This document shows positions 1-6,256 of a stretch of 9,515 nucleotides of DNA, one piece after another; the stretch's first letter is position 1; each line of letters starts with the position of its first letter. Under the pieces are notes generated by a model. It made no database searches, was not told the origin of the DNA, and worked only from the letters and a program-made list of their open reading frames with translations. Location: NCBI GenBank assembly GCA_036661035.1, contig JAVWZM010000077.1, positions 1-9,515 of the forward strand, read 5' to 3'. The stretch comes from JAGPHI01 sp036661035. Lineage in GTDB: Bacteria; Bacillota; Clostridia; Oscillospirales; Ruminococcaceae. Position numbers and translations under genes: made by a program.

Positions 1-54
1 CCTTTGGCGTATCTGTATTAGGCGCTTCTGTACCTGGCGCCTTTGGCGTATCTG
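1..54 (-). repeat. 39-bp tandem repeat in the secreted protein gene
   Basis: The 15-mer CCTTTGGCGTATCTG occurs at 1-15 and again at 40-54, a period of 39 bp or 13 codons. The encoded unit is Pro/Thr-rich (DTPKAPGTEAPN). Only about one and a half units are visible, and the total copy number lies beyond the left edge. Confidence 0.55.
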
Positions 55-202
55 CGTTTTGAGTATTTGACACCTGACTCTCTGATGTCTGCACTGCAAA
101 AGCAGTAGTCGGCACAACGCTGAAAGCCATTACCGCCGCTAAAACTCCCGCTAAAAATCTTCTTTTTGCGCATTTTAGGAAATCATGTTTAACTTTTTGC
201 AT
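1..202 (-). CDS. Secreted Pro/Thr-rich repeat protein, N-terminal part
   Basis: I do not recognise this gene; only its first 67 codons are in the window and it runs off the left edge. The start is ATG at 202-200, preceded by a strong AAGGAG site with 8 nt spacing. Residues 1-15 are basic (KRR at 13-15), residues 16-34 are hydrophobic, and TAFA at 33-36 gives a classical signal peptidase I cleavage site, so the product is probably exported. The mature part begins with Ser, Gln, Asn and Thr and then enters a Pro/Thr/Ala-rich region. There the DNA repeats with a 39-bp period, encoding a 13-residue unit of the type TPKAPGTEAPNTD. Such regions often act as stalks or wall-spanning linkers in Gram-positive surface proteins. 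That role is an inference, since no anchoring or enzymatic domain is visible. Confidence 0.8.
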   Translation of the reverse strand, partial: MQKVKHDFLKCAKRRFLAGVLAAVMAFSVVPTTAFAVQTSESQVSNTQNADTPKAPGTEAPNTDTPK

Positions 203-334
203 GTTAATTTCTCCTTATTTTTAATATGTATTTAAACCTACCGTATTTTTTAAATATTACTTTTCAAGATTTAAACGAGTGAACTGCGAGCGTGTTTTGT
301 ATGCCCTCTTTCATGCAGGCTGGTTTTCAACATT

Positions 335-360
335 TTGTCGGTGATTTATTTAGGCTTTTA
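335..360 (-). promoter_or_regulatory. Candidate sigma-D (flagellar-type) promoter for the secreted protein
   Basis: On the minus strand TAAA (360-357) is followed after 14 nt by ACCGACAA (342-335), a 6 of 8 match to the sigma-D/sigma-28 -10 element GCCGATAA at acceptable spacing. It would give a leader of roughly 125 nt. The presence of a flagellin gene in the window makes a sigma-D regulon plausible. TAAA is cheap in AT-rich DNA, so the case rests on the -10 match alone. No convincing sigma-A promoter was found for this gene: a TTCACT/TAATAT pair with 18-bp spacing is the best alternative. Confidence 0.25.
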
Positions 361-536
361 TTTTGTGCGTTTTTCACTTTTTTATTTCTATTTTTAGCAA
401 ACATTTTATGCAAGATTACAATATAAATTATATCATTCGGGTTATGCTTTTTCAACGCTGCTTTCTACCGTTCAGGTCGCAAATCACTACCACTTGTACC
501 AACATCACCTTTATATGGCATAGAACTTTTAAAAGC

Positions 537-590
537 AAAAGCCCCCGATTAATTTATCCCATTATTTGGATAAGTTAGTCAGGGGCTTTT
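537..590. terminator. Long hairpin terminator downstream of the DeoR gene
   Basis: AAAAGCCCC (537-545) pairs with GGGGCTTTT (582-590), and the inner arm 547-559 pairs with 568-580 across an 8-nt loop, with one C/A mismatch between the two blocks. It lies downstream of the DeoR gene, which reads leftwards, with a T-rich tail on that strand (CTTTTGCTTTT), so it most likely terminates that transcript. The inner arm is fully paired only in plus-strand RNA, through two G-U pairs; in minus-strand RNA these become A/C mismatches. It may therefore also stop plus-strand transcription. Confidence 0.6.
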
Positions 591-657
591 GATATTTTAT
601 TGCCTTATGCATAAATTCTATTAGCTGATAACCCAAAACATATAATATGCTTTGCTT

Positions 658-1404
658 TTAATACAGCATTTCGCAGCTTTGGCTTTCTATGGCAAGCTCT
701 ATTTCGGGCGTTGGGGCTTTGTCGCTGATAACCGCCTGTAAATCCGAAAAATTGCAAAGACGATGGAAAAAATGCGTGCCAAACTTAGTGCTGTCGGCGA
801 GTAGAATGGTTTTTTTGGCGTTTTGCATCATGTGCTGCTTAATGCGTGCTTGCTCTAAATCCGCCTCGAAGGCTCCGTCTCGGTCTATGCCGCGGCAAGA
901 AACTATGGCTAAATCCGCTTTGAAGTTCCTTGTAAAATCGCCCGCTGTTTCTCCTAATAGGGTTGCGTTTCCGTGGCGCAAATGGCCGCCCGTAATAAAA
1001 GTTTCCACATTGCTGCAATTGTTTAAAATAAGCGCGGTACCTATACCGTTTGTTACCACGGTTATGTTGCTTAAGCTGTCCAGTACAGGGCAAATTTTCA
1101 CCACTGTGCTGCTGGAATCTAAAAACAAGGACATGCCATTTGCCAAAAAATCGCGTGCGATGCCGCAAATATAGGTTTTTTCCGCCACATTTACATTTTC
1201 GCGAAAATTGGACGAATAATCGAACCCTGTACCTGCCACCAAGGTTACTCCTCCACGTATGCGGCGCACAGAGCCTGTTTTTTCAAGCTTTATTAAATCC
1301 CTTCGCAGAGACGAGGGGCTGCAAAACAGCTCCTTACAAAGCTGCTGAATAGACATTGTTTTATGGCTTGCAAGCAAGCTGAGGATTAAATCGTTACGTT
1401 CCAT
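658..1404 (-). CDS. DeoR-family transcriptional regulator (probable fucose operon repressor)
   Basis: A 248-residue DeoR/GlpR-type repressor, the usual length for the family. I chose ATG at 1404-1402 because ACAGGAG lies 5 nt upstream and the protein then begins MERNDLILSLL, the standard DeoR opening. A GTG 12 codons further upstream has no such site. The N-terminal helix-turn-helix is followed by the family signature, here SLRRDLIKLEKTGSVRRIRGG (residues about 32-52). The C-terminal sugar-phosphate-sensing domain shows the conserved blocks LDSSSTVV, VVTNGIG, ITGGHLR, SCRGIDRDGAF and ILLADSTKFG. It is divergent from the transport and catabolic operon, so it is probably its local regulator. 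DeoR proteins usually repress and are released by a phosphorylated sugar intermediate; here L-fuculose-1-phosphate is a reasonable but unproven effector. Its own promoter carries phased repeats that suggest autoregulation. Confidence 0.92.
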   Translation of the reverse strand: MERNDLILSLLASHKTMSIQQLCKELFCSPSSLRRDLIKLEKTGSVRRIRGGVTLVAGTGFDYSSNFRENVNVAEKTYICGIARDFLANGMSLFLDSSSTVVKICPVLDSLSNITVVTNGIGTALILNNCSNVETFITGGHLRHGNATLLGETAGDFTRNFKADLAIVSCRGIDRDGAFEADLEQARIKQHMMQNAKKTILLADSTKFGTHFFHRLCNFSDLQAVISDKAPTPEIELAIESQSCEMLY

Positions 1405-1422
1405 GGCGGCTCCTGTTTTGTA

Positions 1423-1440
1423 GTGCAAGGCAAATTGCAC
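1423..1440. promoter_or_regulatory. Inverted repeat GTGCAA-N6-TTGCAC in the regulator leader
   Basis: A perfect 6-bp inverted repeat with a 6-nt spacer lies between the regulator's promoter and its ribosome binding site. TTGCACA recurs at 1594-1600 in the opposite promoter region. It could be a half-site pair for a regulator or a small hairpin in the leader. No function is demonstrated. Confidence 0.35.
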
Positions 1441-1476
1441 AAATTTGAATTGAATAATTATTTCATTTAGCCAAGC

Positions 1477-1503
1477 TTATGAATAGTTATGAATTATTAT
1501 GAA
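1477..1503. promoter_or_regulatory. Three phased TTATGAA direct repeats at the regulator's transcription start
   Basis: TTATGAA begins at 1477, 1487 and 1497, exactly 10 bp apart, so all three copies face the same side of the helix. Read on the minus strand (TTCATAA) they lie just downstream of the -10 box of the DeoR promoter and cover its expected start site near 1500. Short direct repeats are typical DeoR-family operators, so an autorepression site is a good inference. Confidence 0.5.
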
Positions 1504-1506
1504 CTG

Positions 1507-1536
1507 ATTATATCACATAAAATAGAAAAAAGCCAA
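1507..1536 (-). promoter_or_regulatory. Sigma-A promoter of the DeoR gene
   Basis: On the minus strand TTGGCT (1536-1531, 4 of 6 to consensus) is followed after 18 bp by a perfect TATAAT (1512-1507). The -10 is preceded by TGA, giving an extended -10. The predicted start near 1500 gives a leader of about 95 nt before ATG 1404. Confidence 0.65.
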
Positions 1537-1541
1537 CAAAC

Positions 1542-1625
1542 TGTTCAAGTATTTACACCGAATTTTTAAAATGATACTATGAAATTGTTCAAGTTGCACA
1601 GATTGTTCAAAATATCAGTTTTGAA
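1542..1625. promoter_or_regulatory. Candidate operators: three TGTTCAA boxes and a TTCAAAA/TTTTGAA palindrome
   Basis: TGTTCAA occurs at 1542-1548, exactly between the two divergent -35 boxes, and twice within a longer ATTGTTCAA at 1584-1592 and 1602-1610, immediately downstream of the operon -10 box. The last copy overlaps a perfect inverted repeat, TTCAAAA (1606-1612) with TTTTGAA (1619-1625). A protein bound here would block the start site of the operon promoter. The boxes resemble the TTCATAA repeats of the facing promoter (shared core TTCAWA), consistent with one regulator acting on both sides. The DeoR protein is the obvious candidate; this is inference from position and pattern. Confidence 0.5.
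1552..1580 (+). promoter_or_regulatory. Sigma-A promoter of the fucoside operon
   Basis: TTTACA (1552-1557, 5 of 6 to consensus), a 17-bp spacer and TACTAT (1575-1580) preceded by TGA as an extended -10. Transcription should start near 1587, giving a leader of about 78 nt. It is back to back with the regulator's promoter; the two -35 boxes are only 15 bp apart. Confidence 0.7.
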
Positions 1626-1664
1626 TGTTTGGCACATTACGAAAAAATTTTAGGAGGAATATCA

Positions 1665-2966
1665 ATGAAAAGAATTTTGGCATTAGCTCTTACCGCATGC
1701 TTGGCACTGACAGCCTTTGCATCTTGCGGCGCAAAAGCACCATCTAGCGTTTCGGCGGCTCCCTCGTCTGCACCTGCAGACGAAAAAGTAAAGCTTGTAT
1801 ACTGGTCCATGTGGAACGAAGCAGAGCCACAGGGCGCTGTTATCAAAGAAGCCACCGCCGCTTACATGAAAGCAAACCCAAATGTAACAGTGGAAATCAA
1901 CTGGCAAGGCCGCGAGCTTAACAAGGTTATCGGCACAAAGCTTGCAGCCGGCGAAGCAATAGACATTTTCGACGGCCCGGCAAACACAGTTTTGCCTGCT
2001 GCTATAGACCATGTGGCAGACCTAACCGCCTTGTTCGACAAAACCTACGACACAACAAACGGCAAAGCATATAAAGATGTAGTGCTTAACGCCGTTGTTG
2101 AAACAACCAAAACATATTCCAAAGAAGGCGAAATAAACGGCGTGCCGTATCAGCCGTTTGTACAGTGCATATTCTACAACAAAGACCATTTTAAAGCAGC
2201 CGGCATTACAGAGCTACCTAAAACATGGCCTGAGTTTCTTGCAGTGTGCGAAAAGCTAAAAGCAAAGGGCTATGCCCCACTAACCTGCGACGACGCTTAC
2301 ATGCCTGCACTTCCCGGCTATTATCTTGCACGTGCAAAGGGCGCAGAATGGGTTTCTAAGCTGACAAAAGAAAACAGCGACGAAATGTGGAAAGATCCTG
2401 CCGTATTGGAAATGGCAAAAGCATATGCCGACATGGCTAAAAAAGGCTACTTCCACGAAAACATTACATCAAACGTTTTCCCCGCCGGCCAGCAAGACTT
2501 GGCAAACGGTACTGTATCCATGTACCTTAACGCCACTTGGCTTGTAAACGAGCTAATGAGCGTAACAGGCCCCGATTTCCCATGGGGACAGATGCACTTC
2601 CCAACAGTAGAGGGCGGCGAAGGCAAGGCTAATTCTTCCAACTATGCAAGTTCAGTTTTTGCCATTAACAAAGCAAGTGCCAATATAGAAGAAGCCTTTA
2701 AATTTACCGTATACCTAACCACAGGCGAATGGGACGGCAAAATGGCAGAAAAAACCTTCGGCGTACCTGCCGGCTTAGACAGCGTATGGCCTGTACAATT
2801 GGCAGATGCCAAAGACGTGTTTGTATCTATCGACGAGTGGATTCCGTGGTCCGGCGGCCTTGAGGATAACGGCGATTTAGTTGCCACTATCCGCACAGCA
2901 TTTACAGAGCTAATCGGTGGACAGCTTACACCCGAAAAATTTGTAGCACGTATGCTGGAAATGTAA
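1665..2966 (+). CDS. ABC transporter sugar-binding lipoprotein
   Basis: A 433-residue family 1 extracellular solute-binding protein, the expected length. ATG 1665 is chosen because TAGGAGG sits 7 nt upstream and the protein then begins with a canonical export signal. MKRILALAL leads a hydrophobic stretch ending at FASC, so Cys21 is the likely lipidated residue, and a Ser/Ala/Pro-rich tether follows. The mature protein has the usual opening (VYWSMWN near residue 46, then an alpha-helical EATAAYMKANP segment), a mid-region lobe crossover, and a C-terminal WIPWSGG segment of the type that closes on sugar. It should capture the substrate outside the membrane and deliver it to the two permeases downstream. 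The neighbouring GH29 fucosidase suggests a fucosylated oligosaccharide, but specificity cannot be read from sequence alone. Confidence 0.9.
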   Translation: MKRILALALTACLALTAFASCGAKAPSSVSAAPSSAPADEKVKLVYWSMWNEAEPQGAVIKEATAAYMKANPNVTVEINWQGRELNKVIGTKLAAGEAIDIFDGPANTVLPAAIDHVADLTALFDKTYDTTNGKAYKDVVLNAVVETTKTYSKEGEINGVPYQPFVQCIFYNKDHFKAAGITELPKTWPEFLAVCEKLKAKGYAPLTCDDAYMPALPGYYLARAKGAEWVSKLTKENSDEMWKDPAVLEMAKAYADMAKKGYFHENITSNVFPAGQQDLANGTVSMYLNATWLVNELMSVTGPDFPWGQMHFPTVEGGEGKANSSNYASSVFAINKASANIEEAFKFTVYLTTGEWDGKMAEKTFGVPAGLDSVWPVQLADAKDVFVSIDEWIPWSGGLEDNGDLVATIRTAFTELIGGQLTPEKFVARMLEM

Positions 2967-2982
2967 TCTATAGTTTATTTAA

Positions 2983-3016
2983 GCATACAGCGGCATTAAA
3001 CTGTGCCGCTGTATGC
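2983..3016 (+). other. Intercistronic hairpin 1 (13-bp perfect stem)
   Basis: GCATACAGCGGCA (2983-2995) pairs perfectly with TGCCGCTGTATGC (3004-3016) across an 8-nt loop, starting 17 nt after the binding-protein stop codon. No T-run follows, so it is not a standard terminator. In MalE-type operons such hairpins protect the 3' end of the binding-protein message from decay and allow it to be made in excess over the permeases. Confidence 0.75.
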
Positions 3017-3028
3017 GCCTTAATTCGC

Positions 3029-3083
3029 AAGGCATGCTTATAAAATAGCATTGCCTTCAAGGCCAAAAGCTATGGTCTTGAAG
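3029..3083 (+). other. Intercistronic hairpins 2 and 3, overlapping by 3 nt
   Basis: Hairpin 2 pairs AAGGCA and TGCT (3029-3038) with AGCA and TGCCTT (3047-3057), with one bulged T. Hairpin 3 pairs CTTCAAGGCC (3055-3064) with GGTCTTGAAG (3074-3083), all ten positions paired with one G-U, around a 9-nt loop. They share CTT at 3055-3057, so they cannot both be fully formed. Hairpin 3 ends 23 nt before the permease ribosome binding site. Neither is followed by a T-run. A role in processing or partial attenuation is inferred. Confidence 0.6.
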
Positions 3084-3118
3084 GGAGTTCTATTCCGTAA
3101 TTAAATGAGGTGGAAATT

Positions 3119-4024
3119 TTGAAAAAGAATAAAAAGGCATTGTGGATTTTCCTCGGCCCTGCTATTTTAAGCTTTTGTATAATGTTTTTATATCCTGTGC
3201 TTATCACCGTAGGCATGAGCTTTAACAAGCTTGGCAATATTGCCGATCCTATGTCTGCGTGGAAATTTGTTGGGCTTAGCAATTATCAATCGCTGTTTGA
3301 AACTCGGCTTTTCATTGTGTCCCTTAAAAACATAGCCGGCATCTGGATATTGGGCGGCATCTTGTCTTTGCTATTCGCCATGCTTTTTGCCGTGATTTTA
3401 ACCTCCGGCGTTAAGCTGAAAGGCTTTTGGCGCGCTATGATTTACCTGCCAAACGTTATTTCGGGCGTGGCAATGGGTACAATGTGGGTGCAATACGTGT
3501 ACAGCGCAAAATTTGGTCTTTTAAAAACAGTGCTTAACGCAGTAGGCCTTAAAAAGCTGTCTTTAACACAGTGGACTTCGCCAAAGCATATTTTTGTATG
3601 CATGATTGTGGCGTTTTCTTTCGGCATTGTGGGATATTTTATGCTGATGCTGATAGCAGGCATAGAGCGCATACCCATTTCCTACTACGAGGCAGCCACC
3701 CTTGAGGGCGCGGGCGTGTACAAACGGTTTTTCTCTATAACTTTACCTTTATTAATGGACGTAATAAAATCCGTTATTACCTTATGGACAGTTACGGTTG
3801 TGGGCTTTTTTGTATGGTCGCAAATGTTTACGCCATTCGATATCGCCGAGGGCACGGTAACGCCGATGATTTACATGTATCAGCAAGTGTTTGGCAGCTC
3901 CTTTGGCACAGCCGAGCGCAATGTTGGCGGCGGCGCGGCAATTGGCGTAGTATTGGCGCTAATTGTTGTGGGCGTATTCACAGCTGTAAATATTTGCATA
4001 AAAGATTCCGATTTGGAATTTTAA
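3119..4024 (+). CDS. ABC sugar transporter permease, MalF type
   Basis: An inner-membrane permease of about 301 residues. TTG at 3119 is preferred because GAGGTGG (3107-3113) is positioned 5 nt before it. A GTG at 3110 lies inside that site and has none of its own. The first transmembrane helix follows a short Lys-rich start (LWIFLGPAILSFCIMFLYPV), and several more follow. The EAA loop that docks the ATPase reads EAATLEGAGVYKRFFSITLP, with its first Glu near residue 191. This is the MalF-type (SBP-first operon) member of the heterodimer. No ATP-binding subunit is encoded nearby, so a shared ATPase of the MsmX/MsmK kind is expected. It lies 152 nt after the binding-protein gene and 13 nt before the second permease. 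Confidence 0.9.
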   Translation: MKKNKKALWIFLGPAILSFCIMFLYPVLITVGMSFNKLGNIADPMSAWKFVGLSNYQSLFETRLFIVSLKNIAGIWILGGILSLLFAMLFAVILTSGVKLKGFWRAMIYLPNVISGVAMGTMWVQYVYSAKFGLLKTVLNAVGLKKLSLTQWTSPKHIFVCMIVAFSFGIVGYFMLMLIAGIERIPISYYEAATLEGAGVYKRFFSITLPLLMDVIKSVITLWTVTVVGFFVWSQMFTPFDIAEGTVTPMIYMYQQVFGSSFGTAERNVGGGAAIGVVLALIVVGVFTAVNICIKDSDLEF

Positions 4025-4037
4025 GGGGGCGCATCAA

Positions 4038-4895
4038 TTGAAAAACATATCTAAATCCGAGCTGCGAAAGCAAGCAAAGCTTTCGCCCGGCTATCTTTTA
4101 CTGGTAATTTGGTGCCTATTCACCGTTGCAATGGTTGGCTGGGTTATTTTGGCATCTTTCTCAAGCACAAAAGAGATATTCAACGGCACTATGCTGCATT
4201 TTGAAAGCGGTTTTAACATAGACAATTACAGCAGAGCCTTGTTTTCCCATAATGTCGCAAAATATTTCATCAACTCCATTATATATTCCATTAGCGCGTG
4301 TGTCGGCGTTATCCTAATAGGCGCGCCTGCCTCGTATGCGCTGGCACGCATACGGTTTAAAGGCAATCGGCTTTTACTTAATCTGTTTGTCATCGGCATG
4401 AGCATACCTATGGTAATGATTATTTTGCCGCTATATTCCACCCTGTCAAAGCTTGGGCTTACCAATAGCCGTATCACTATTATTATATTATACATTTGTA
4501 TGACAGTACCATTCACCGTGTTTTTTCTGCACAGCTTTTTCGCCTCTTTACCAGGGGATTTCGAGGAGGCTGCCGCTATAGACGGCTGCGGCCCTGTAAA
4601 AACATTTTGGCGCATCATGTTCCCTTTAGCGCAGCCGGGCATCATCACCGTGCTTATTTTCAACTTTATAACCATTTGGAACGAATACTTTTTATCCTAT
4701 ATATTAATAGACAATTCCGAGCTGAAGCCTGTTGCCGTGGGGCTTTATGCCATGGTGCAATCCATGAAATATTCGGGCGATTGGTCTGCCATGTTTGCGG
4801 CGGTTGTTGTGGTTTTTCTGCCGACATTCATCATTTATCTTTTCTTGTCCGACAAAATCATTTCGGGCATTACAGGCGGCGGAGTAAAAGGATAA
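4038..4895 (+). CDS. ABC sugar transporter permease, MalG type
   Basis: A 285-residue permease starting at TTG 4038, with AAGGGGG (4023-4029) at good spacing and overlapping the stop codon of the preceding permease, so translation is probably coupled. A Lys/Arg-rich cytoplasmic start precedes the first membrane helix (YLLLVIWCLFTVAMVGWVIL, residues 19-38). The protein then shows a periplasmic loop, helices near 88-105, 115-135, 145-165 and 200-225, and a last one near 250-270. The EAA loop is EEAAAIDGCGPVKTFWRIMFP (residues 176-196), and the MalG-like C-terminus ends in a DKIISGITGGGVKG block. With the upstream permease it should form the importer channel. Both permeases use TTG, which may lower their yield relative to the ATG-started binding protein. 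Confidence 0.9.
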   Translation: MKNISKSELRKQAKLSPGYLLLVIWCLFTVAMVGWVILASFSSTKEIFNGTMLHFESGFNIDNYSRALFSHNVAKYFINSIIYSISACVGVILIGAPASYALARIRFKGNRLLLNLFVIGMSIPMVMIILPLYSTLSKLGLTNSRITIIILYICMTVPFTVFFLHSFFASLPGDFEEAAAIDGCGPVKTFWRIMFPLAQPGIITVLIFNFITIWNEYFLSYILIDNSELKPVAVGLYAMVQSMKYSGDWSAMFAAVVVVFLPTFIIYLFLSDKIISGITGGGVKG

Positions 4896-4898
4896 CAC

Positions 4899-4995
4899 TA
4901 CAGCAATTTCACTTTTGATTGTCCTACGCAAACCTCGTCTTTGCTGTATGCAACTTGACAAAAGGCTTGAGTACATGGGCAATAATAAGTCAAGT
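4899..4995 (+). repeat. Dispersed intergenic repeat, copy A (two-hairpin element)
   Basis: This 97-bp sequence fills most of the gap between the second permease and the fucosidase and is repeated in reverse orientation at 8343-8438. It consists of two adjacent stem-loops. The first is TACAGCAA (4899-4906) with TTGCTGTA (4941-4948). The second is ACTTGAC (4953-4959) with GTCAAGT (4989-4995). A 30-bp core (4936-4965) is identical between copies; the first hairpin has about seven differences in 69 positions, and the loop of the second hairpin is more divergent. No coding capacity and no clear target-site duplication are seen. It may be a REP- or MITE-like element. Confidence 0.8.
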
Positions 4996-5020
4996 ATAAT
5001 AACGAACGGAGATAATAAAT

Positions 5021-6253
5021 ATGGCAGAGCTTGAAGCAAGAATAGCAAATTTTCAGAAAAAGAGTTTTGGGTTATTTGTGCATTATGGTGCATATATGCA
5101 GTACAAAAACGGCGAATGGGCAATGAATTTGCGCCATCACGATCCTATTGAATACGAAAAAAAGGCGCTTGCGTTCGACTACAGCTCCTTCGACGCAAAC
5201 AAGCTTGTTGCCGCGGCAAAATCCGCAGGCGCAAAATACATCACCTTTACAACTCGTCACCACGACGGCTTTTCCTTGTACGACACCCGTGGGCTTTCCG
5301 ATTACGACGTAATGCATACGCCAAATGGCAAAGACATTGTAAAGGAATTTACCGATGCATGCCATAAAAACGACATTATGCCGTTTTTATATCATACCAC
5401 GCTAGATTGGCACCACCCCGATTTTGAGGGGAATTTTAAACGCTATCTTAAATATTTGCGTGCATCTATAGAAATTTTATGCCGCAATTACGGCGAAATA
5501 GGCGGCTTTTGGCTAGACGGAAACTGGAGCCGCCCTGCCGGCGAATGGGAATTGGACGAATTATACGGCGTAATCCGCAAATATCAGCCCGACGCAATTA
5601 TTATTAACAACACAGGCCTAGACGCTCAGGGCGTCTTTGGCCACAAAGAAATAGACAGCGTCACCTTTGAGCAAGGGCACCCGCAAAAGCCCGATTGCAC
5701 CAACATGGACAAAGCCGTTATCGGCGAAATGTGCTATCCCCTTTGCGAGCATTGGGGCATAGCCATGGATATTAATGTTAAATCCATGCGCAAAATATTA
5801 GAAGCCATGACGGCATGCCGCAGTGTAGGTGGCAACTTTCTTTTAGGCGTTTTCACAAATCCGGACGGCAGCTTGCCCCTTTTGCATGCAGGCTATCTTG
5901 AGGCAATTGGCCAGTGGGTAAAAAAGCACGAGAACGCTCTTTTCAGCCCTTTGCCCTGTGACATACAGGGTTACGGCAAGGATTTTGCACTGCAAGACGG
6001 AAATAAGCTATACCTTTTCATGCACGACATTACCACTTGGGGCGATGCCAACGTAATGAAAAGTGCCCAGCGTACCTTTGGCGCGTTTAAGAATGTACAG
6101 CACAAAATTACATCTGCAAAATGGCTTGATAATAACGCAAAGGTTGCCTTTATACAAGAGAGTGAAAAAGAAATGCTATTTATAGAGCCTACACCGTTTG
6201 AATATGGCGAAAGCTGGGTAATACGTGTGGCAGAGCTTGAAATTGAGGAGTAG
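5021..6253 (+). CDS. GH29 alpha-L-fucosidase, cytoplasmic
   Basis: A 410-residue glycoside hydrolase of family 29, which releases alpha-linked L-fucose with retention of configuration. ATG 5021 has ACGGAGA upstream. There is no signal peptide, so it acts inside the cell on imported substrate. Family blocks are visible in order: FGLFVHYGAY (residues 16-25, conserved HWG-type substrate contact), GEW (31-33), YITFTTRHHDGFSLYDT (73-89, the conserved His-His-Asp), GGFWLDGNW (161-169) with Asp166 as the likely nucleophile, and GGNFLLGVFTNPDGSL (270-285). It lacks the extra C-terminal carbohydrate-binding domains of many secreted GH29 enzymes. The acid/base residue is variable in GH29 and I cannot assign it. 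Linkage preference cannot be read directly. Confidence 0.9.
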   Translation: MAELEARIANFQKKSFGLFVHYGAYMQYKNGEWAMNLRHHDPIEYEKKALAFDYSSFDANKLVAAAKSAGAKYITFTTRHHDGFSLYDTRGLSDYDVMHTPNGKDIVKEFTDACHKNDIMPFLYHTTLDWHHPDFEGNFKRYLKYLRASIEILCRNYGEIGGFWLDGNWSRPAGEWELDELYGVIRKYQPDAIIINNTGLDAQGVFGHKEIDSVTFEQGHPQKPDCTNMDKAVIGEMCYPLCEHWGIAMDINVKSMRKILEAMTACRSVGGNFLLGVFTNPDGSLPLLHAGYLEAIGQWVKKHENALFSPLPCDIQGYGKDFALQDGNKLYLFMHDITTWGDANVMKSAQRTFGAFKNVQHKITSAKWLDNNAKVAFIQESEKEMLFIEPTPFEYGESWVIRVAELEIEE

Positions 6254-6256
6254 AAT

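Larger units (their letters stand above)
203..657. other. Gene-free AT-rich interval
   Basis: This 455-bp stretch separates the secreted protein gene, which reads left, from the 3' end of the DeoR gene. It contains the ribosome binding site and leader of the secreted gene, a candidate promoter near 335-360 and the hairpin at 537-590. An open frame of 71 codons at 363-578 on the plus strand lacks a ribosome binding site, has a composition unlike its neighbours and ends inside the hairpin, so I do not call it a gene. No riboswitch class could be recognised in the leader. Confidence 0.5.

Noticed and set aside
203..340. Riboswitch (cyclic-di-GMP class) in the leader of the secreted protein
   Set aside because: The leader has none of the conserved GEMM core blocks I could recognise and no terminator or sequestered ribosome site.
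363..578. 71-codon open frame on the plus strand
   Set aside because: No ribosome binding site, composition unlike neighbouring genes, and its end falls inside the hairpin terminator.
689..1174. 161-codon plus-strand open frame opposite the DeoR gene
   Set aside because: It is antisense to a clearly recognisable DeoR protein and shows no family motifs; a shadow frame.
1589..1598. TCAAGTTGCA shared between the operon operator region and copies A and B of the repeat
   Set aside because: A single 10-mer match between a 100-bp repeat and a 9.5-kb window is expected by chance; there is no extended similarity.
2983..2991. GCATACAGC shared by intercistronic hairpin 1 and the dispersed repeats
   Set aside because: Only 9 bp with no flanking similarity; too short to claim a common origin.
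4899..4995. Classical MITE with terminal inverted repeats and target-site duplication
   Set aside because: The element ends are not complementary to each other; instead there are two separate internal stems, and no matching direct duplication flanks either copy.
4955..5000. Perfect TTGACA (4955-4960) and perfect TATAAT (4995-5000) before the fucosidase gene
   Set aside because: The spacing is 34 bp, and no acceptable -35 box exists at 16-18 bp from the TATAAT. A start there would also leave only about 14 nt before the start codon, overlapping the ribosome site.
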